9,564 nt of DNA from an uncultured Butyricicoccus sp. (lineage in GTDB: Bacteria > Bacillota > Clostridia > Oscillospirales > Butyricicoccaceae), in NCBI GenBank assembly GCA_900547195.1, contig URFQ01000085.1:1-9564 (forward strand), in the 5' to 3' direction. The notes beneath the pieces were generated by a model. It did not search any database, was not told where the DNA came from, and saw only the letters and a list, made by a program, of their open reading frames with translations. Below are positions 6,112-9,564 of this stretch, piece after piece. Position numbers and translations under genes: made by a program. Within the stretch, counting starts at the first letter, position 1; every line of letters begins with the position of its first letter.

Positions 6112-6756
6112 ATGAAGAAGGACAGCCTGAAGCTCCAGTCCTACAATATCATCAAAGATAAGATCATCCGGTGCGAGTATGCGCCCAATACACTCATCAA
6201 TGAAGAGGCGCTGCGGGAAGAACTTGGCGTTAGCCGCACCCCCATCCGCGATGCGCTGTCCCGCCTGGAGCAGGAGGGGCTGATCCAGATTCTCCCCAAA
6301 AAGGGCATCATGGTTTCTGGTCTTTCCCTCAGCGAAATTAACGCAATTTTCGAGATCCGCCTGCTGTTTGAACCACATGCGCTTGCAACGTATGGGCATC
6401 GCCTAAATGATGAAAAAATGCTGGAATTTTATAATATTTGCAGTCAGGGAGAGGTATTGGAGGCGGATGAGTTTTATCGGATGGACGATGAGTTTCATGC
6501 TTTCATCATTGCCGCCACGCCGAACCGCTACATTCAGCATACCTATGAGCTGATCCAAAACCAGAATCTGCGTTTCCGCGTTATGACCGGCCAGAGGCCG
6601 GACGACCGGTTGGAACGCAGTAACAACGAGCATCTGACGATTATCAAAGCGTGTCTGCGCAAAGACTGGATGGCTGCGGCCGCAGCGATGGAAGAACATT
6701 TGCGGCAGTCCAAAAATTCAACCTTTGAGCTGCTGCTCAATTTCGGGGGAGTCTAA
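6112..6756 (+). CDS. GntR-family transcriptional regulator, FadR subfamily (FCD domain)
   Basis: The 214-residue protein has an N-terminal winged helix-turn-helix (about 5-68) with LINEEALREELGVSRTPIRDALSRLEQEGLI and the wing PKKGIMV. A helical FCD ligand-binding domain follows (about 75-205). Asp125, His129, His174 and His196 (DDEFH, NNEHL, EEHL) match the metal-binding positions of that domain, which usually contact a carboxylate ligand. The ATG at 6112 is preceded by AAGGAAGGG; a TTG six bases earlier is less well spaced. It lies between the divergent dehydrogenase-TRAP operon and uxaBA, and dyads with a TATACA or GTATAC core sit at all three promoters, so it probably represses both units and itself until a pathway sugar acid binds. 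E. coli UxuR, ExuR and LgoR belong to the same family. Family identity is certain; the effector is inferred. Confidence 0.93.
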   Translation: MKKDSLKLQSYNIIKDKIIRCEYAPNTLINEEALREELGVSRTPIRDALSRLEQEGLIQILPKKGIMVSGLSLSEINAIFEIRLLFEPHALATYGHRLNDEKMLEFYNICSQGEVLEADEFYRMDDEFHAFIIAATPNRYIQHTYELIQNQNLRFRVMTGQRPDDRLERSNNEHLTIIKACLRKDWMAAAAAMEEHLRQSKNSTFELLLNFGGV

Positions 6757-6770
6757 GGGCTCCTCTTTTT
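6746..6770 (+). terminator. Weak terminator after the GntR gene
   Basis: GGGGAG (6746-6751) pairs with CTCCTC (6760-6765), including one G-U pair, around an eight-base loop, followed by five T (6766-6770). The stem starts before the stop codon (6754-6756). A second small hairpin (CCATTT 6775-6780 with AAATGG 6790-6795) follows. Some readthrough into uxaB is plausible. Confidence 0.6.
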
Positions 6771-6839
6771 GTGGCCATTTTGCCTAAGGAAATGGGGAGA
6801 CATCTGTTGATTTTTACAAAAATACATTCTTCAATGGAT

Positions 6840-6855
6840 TTGTTGTATACAACAA
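6840..6855. promoter_or_regulatory. Perfect palindromic operator upstream of uxaB
   Basis: TTGTTGTATACAACAA is a perfect 16-base palindrome with a GTATAC centre. The symmetry and core resemble the sites known for E. coli UxuR and ExuR (TTGGTATACCAA). It is probably the primary GntR binding site of the locus. Confidence 0.75.
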
Positions 6856-6862
6856 GAATTTT

Positions 6863-6876
6863 TTGATGTATACTAA
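6863..6876. promoter_or_regulatory. Second GTATAC site and possible -10 upstream of uxaB
   Basis: TTGATGTATACTAA repeats the GTATAC core 23 bases, about two helical turns, downstream of the perfect palindrome. TATACT at 6869-6874 fits a -10 hexamer five of six, but no convincing -35 lies at normal spacing (TTGTAT at 6844-6849 is 19 bases away), so the exact promoter is unsure. Binding here would cover the promoter. Confidence 0.6.
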
Positions 6877-6933
6877 TAGCAACAGAGATTTTTTGAATCC
6901 ATGGTACGTATTACGATAGGGAGGCAAGTTTAT

Positions 6934-8397
6934 ATGAAACAAATTCACGAAGTCATCACAAAGCCCCGGTATCCCGAAAAAATCCTGCAGTTCGGGGAGG
7001 GCAATTTCCTGCGCGCGTTTGTGGACTGGATGATCGATAAGGCCAACAAAGCGGGTTTGTATCAGGGCGGCATTGTGCTGTGCCAGCCGATCGCGCAGGG
7101 GCTTGGCGAGAGAATCAACGCGCAAGACGGCATCTATACGCTCGCAATGCGCGGCATTGAGGACGACCGGCCAGTCGAAAAGATTGAGCAGATCACCTCG
7201 GTATCCCGCTGCATCAATCCCTATGAGGATTACGAAGCGCTGATGGCGCTGGCGCGTTCGGAGGATCTTGAGGTTGTTGTTTCCAATACCACCGAAGCCG
7301 GTATCTCCTATCATGCAGGCGACAAACTGACCGATCAGCCACCCCACTCCTTCCCGGCCAAGGTATGCGCATTTCTTTTTGAGCGCTACAAGCATTTCGA
7401 AGGCGCGATGGACAAGGGTCTGCTCTTCCTGCCGGTGGAGCTGATTGACAACAACGGAGCAAATCTGCGGCGTATCGTGCTGCAATATGCGGAGGAATGG
7501 AACCTTGGAGAGGATTTCAAAACCTGGGTTCGTAAAGCCAATCATATTTGCTCCACGCTGGTCGACCGCATCGTAACCGGCTATCCGCGCGATCAGATCG
7601 GCTATTTTGAAGAAAAACTTGGGTATCAGGACAACGTGATCGTCACTTCGGAAGTGTTCAATCTGTGGGTTATCGAAGGCAAAAAGGAATGGGCCGACAT
7701 CCTGCCCATCCACAAAACCGACGCGCACGTCATCTGGACCGACGATGTCACCCCGTATAAAAAGCGTAAGGTACGGATTCTCAACGGCGGGCATACCTCG
7801 TCCGTGCTCGCGGCATGGATGAGCGGCCACAACATTGTGCTCGAAATGATGCAGGACGAAGTCTTTGAGAAGTTTCTTAACAAGGTGCTGTATGAGGAAG
7901 TCATTCCGACGCTCGACCTGCCGAAGGACGAATTGACCCAGTTCGCCTCTGACGTGAAGGACCGCTTCCGCAACCCGTATATCAAGCACAAGCTGCTTGA
8001 TATTTCGCTGAACTCGTGCTCCAAATGGTGCGCGCGCTGCCTGCCGAGCCTGCAGGGCTATGTCGGGCGGGAGGGCAAGCTGCCCGCCGCGCTGACCTTT
8101 TCCCTGGCTGCGTTTATCAAGTTTTACGAGGGCAAGATGGTTGACGGCAAATACATTGGGAAGCGTGCAAACGGCGATGAGCATGAGATCAAAGACGATG
8201 CCGAAGTGCTGGCCTTCTTTGCAGACGTTTGGGCAACCCAGGACGAAAAGGGCGTCGTGGAGGCCGTATTGTCCAACACTGCGTTCTGGAACGGCGCGGA
8301 CCTGACTCGGATTGCGGGTTTAACGGATGCTGTTGCGGGTTATCTGGCTGAGATGGCCCAGAAGCCGGTACGCGACGTGGTCGCGGCGCTCGTATAA
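6934..8397 (+). CDS. uxaB: Tagaturonate reductase (altronate oxidoreductase)
   Basis: This cytoplasmic enzyme of 487 residues reduces D-tagaturonate to D-altronate with NADH. It belongs to the polyol-specific long-chain dehydrogenases. ILQFGEGNFLRAFVDW (17-32) is the N-terminal nucleotide-binding motif. SNTTEAGISYHAGDK (117-131) and LVDRIVTGYPRD (209-220) are characteristic of UxaB and, as I recall them, near-identical in the E. coli enzyme. KVRILNGGHT (279-288) contains the family's Lys279, Asn284 and His287 active-site set. RFRNPYIKHKLL follows further on. The length agrees with E. coli UxaB, and the motifs fit tagaturonate rather than fructuronate reductase. ATG 6934 has AGGGAGG nine bases upstream; the in-frame ATG at 6901 lacks a site. 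The stop overlaps the ribosome binding site of uxaA, so the two are co-expressed. Confidence 0.95.
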   Translation: MKQIHEVITKPRYPEKILQFGEGNFLRAFVDWMIDKANKAGLYQGGIVLCQPIAQGLGERINAQDGIYTLAMRGIEDDRPVEKIEQITSVSRCINPYEDYEALMALARSEDLEVVVSNTTEAGISYHAGDKLTDQPPHSFPAKVCAFLFERYKHFEGAMDKGLLFLPVELIDNNGANLRRIVLQYAEEWNLGEDFKTWVRKANHICSTLVDRIVTGYPRDQIGYFEEKLGYQDNVIVTSEVFNLWVIEGKKEWADILPIHKTDAHVIWTDDVTPYKKRKVRILNGGHTSSVLAAWMSGHNIVLEMMQDEVFEKFLNKVLYEEVIPTLDLPKDELTQFASDVKDRFRNPYIKHKLLDISLNSCSKWCARCLPSLQGYVGREGKLPAALTFSLAAFIKFYEGKMVDGKYIGKRANGDEHEIKDDAEVLAFFADVWATQDEKGVVEAVLSNTAFWNGADLTRIAGLTDAVAGYLAEMAQKPVRDVVAALV

Positions 8398-8409
8398 GGA
8401 GGCGCCGCA

Positions 8410-9564
8410 ATGGAAAAGGGCCTGATTCTGGTACATGATGGCGATGATGCAGCCGTGGCGCTTGCAGACCTGAAAGCAGGGGAAGCTTACACGGTTGCCG
8501 GACAGACAGTACTCCTGCGGGATCCTATCCCGTTTGGCCATAAGGTTGCGTTGCGCGAGATCCGGGCGGGGGAAAATGTTGTGAAATACGGCAACCCGCT
8601 TGGCCATGCGACGCAGGACATCCATGTGGGCCAGCACATCCATACCCACAATATGGCGACCAACCTGGCCGGCCACATTGAATATACCTACGAACCCAAC
8701 GGGACGTCGCTGAGCGCCTTGGCAGGCATTGGCGGAGACGCGGCCTTTGCAGGCTATCCGCGCCCGGACGGTAAGGCGGGCGTGCGCAATGAGTTGTGGA
8801 TTGTGCCCACGGTGGGCTGTGTCAACCGGACAGCCGAACGCTTGGCTGAGCAAGCCAAAGCCGCGTTTGGTACACATTTTGATGATGTGCGCGCATATAC
8901 ACATAACATGGGCTGTTCACAGCTTGGCGACGACCAGGCAACAACGATGAAGCTGCTGGCCGGCCTGATCCATAACCCGAACGCGGGAGGCGTGCTCGTT
9001 CTGTCGCTCGGCTGCGAGAATAACAATCTGGAAGTATTCAAGCCCTATTTGGGCGAGATCGACCATAACCGTGTCAAATTCCTTGTAACGCAGGACGTAG
9101 AGGATGAATATGAAGCGGGCATGAAGCTGCTTGCCGAGCTGGATAAGGCCGCGGGCAATCTGCAGCGGCAGACGGTATCTGCATCCAAACTGGTTGTAGG
9201 CTTTAAGTGCGGCGGGTCGGATGCTTTTTCCGGCGTAACCGCGAACCCGCTGTGCGGACGTCTGTGTGACCGGATTGTAAAAGAAGGCGGATCGTGTGTA
9301 TTGACCGAGGTGCCTGAAATGTTTGGCGCCGAGCACTTGCTGATGGCGCGTGCCGTTGATCGAAATACCTTTGAGCAGACCGTCAATTTAATCAACGATT
9401 ATAAGGACTATTTCACACGCCACGGCCAGGTGATTTATGAAAACCCATCTCCGGGCAACAAAGCGGGCGGCATTTCGACCCTGGAGGAAAAGTCGCTCGG
9501 CTGTGTACAGAAAGGCGGTTCGGCGCCGGTGGTCGGCGTGCTCGGTTACGGCAACCCGGTGGAA
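8410..9564 (+). CDS. uxaA: Altronate dehydratase, 3' end cut by the window edge
   Basis: UxaA dehydrates D-altronate to 2-keto-3-deoxygluconate, the step after UxaB. The first 385 residues are present; the family is usually near 490-500, so about the last fifth is outside. Residues 1 to about 95 form the SAF domain with PFGHKVALREI, GENVVKYGNPLG and HVGQHIHTHNM. The catalytic region begins at GYPRPDGKAGVRNELWIVPT (115-134), which joins the two domains in this family. Conserved Cys residues lie in VGCVN (137), HNMGCSQLGDD (169), SLGCENNN (202) and FKCGGSD (267), consistent with metal binding. ATG 8410 follows AAGGAGG at 8396-8402, twelve bases after the uxaB stop. GarD (galactarate dehydratase) is related, but the pairing with uxaB supports altronate. 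Confidence 0.95.
   Translation, partial: MEKGLILVHDGDDAAVALADLKAGEAYTVAGQTVLLRDPIPFGHKVALREIRAGENVVKYGNPLGHATQDIHVGQHIHTHNMATNLAGHIEYTYEPNGTSLSALAGIGGDAAFAGYPRPDGKAGVRNELWIVPTVGCVNRTAERLAEQAKAAFGTHFDDVRAYTHNMGCSQLGDDQATTMKLLAGLIHNPNAGGVLVLSLGCENNNLEVFKPYLGEIDHNRVKFLVTQDVEDEYEAGMKLLAELDKAAGNLQRQTVSASKLVVGFKCGGSDAFSGVTANPLCGRLCDRIVKEGGSCVLTEVPEMFGAEHLLMARAVDRNTFEQTVNLINDYKDYFTRHGQVIYENPSPGNKAGGISTLEEKSLGCVQKGGSAPVVGVLGYGNPVE

Noticed and set aside
6814..8184. 456-codon open frame on the minus strand opposite uxaB
   Set aside because: It mirrors the uxaB coding sequence, which carries unmistakable family motifs, and it has no recognisable domain of its own.

Overview
The window looks like chromosomal DNA of an anaerobic Firmicute, most likely a Clostridia/Oscillospirales-type gut bacterium. 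The evidence is a long-form hibernation promoting factor (hpf), a VanW-domain surface protein, strong AGGAGG ribosome binding sites, TTG and GTG starts, Rho-independent terminators and moderately high GC in the coding regions. The taxonomic placement is inference. No RNA genes, CRISPR arrays or insertion sequences were seen.

Layout, left to right. Positions 2-76 hold what may be the last codons of an unidentified gene. Positions 77-300 are AT-richer and carry an extended -10 promoter and a leader hairpin for hpf (301-825, +). A strong terminator (839-869) lies immediately before a VanW-domain gene (888-1673, +). A bidirectional terminator (1704-1740) separates this housekeeping side from a convergent four-gene operon on the minus strand: a zinc alcohol dehydrogenase of the LgoD/RspB type (4800-5828), then TRAP transporter genes dctP (3671-4738), dctQ (3100-3603) and dctM (1814-3103). 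Divergent from it is a FadR-type GntR regulator (6112-6756, +). After a short terminator come uxaB, tagaturonate reductase (6934-8397, +), and uxaA, altronate dehydratase (8410 to the right edge, incomplete).

The genes from 1814 to the right edge form one sugar-acid catabolic locus. A lipoprotein binding protein and a membrane TRAP pair import a carboxylated sugar. If the dehydrogenase is an L-galactonate 5-dehydrogenase, as its motifs and partners suggest, the route is L-galactonate to D-tagaturonate (dehydrogenase), then D-altronate (UxaB), then 2-keto-3-deoxygluconate (UxaA). Uronate isomerase (uxaC), KDG kinase and KDPG aldolase are not in the window.

Dyads with a TATACA or GTATAC core sit at the three promoters of the locus: over the probable transcription start of the dehydrogenase-TRAP operon, just after the -10 of the regulator gene, and twice in front of uxaB. 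E. coli uronate regulators of the same family (UxuR/ExuR) bind sites with a GTATAC core, so the GntR protein probably controls all three units, including itself. The most notable proposal is a TRAP-fed L-galactonate regulon built from known families in an arrangement unlike the E. coli lgoT-lgoR-lgoD cluster.
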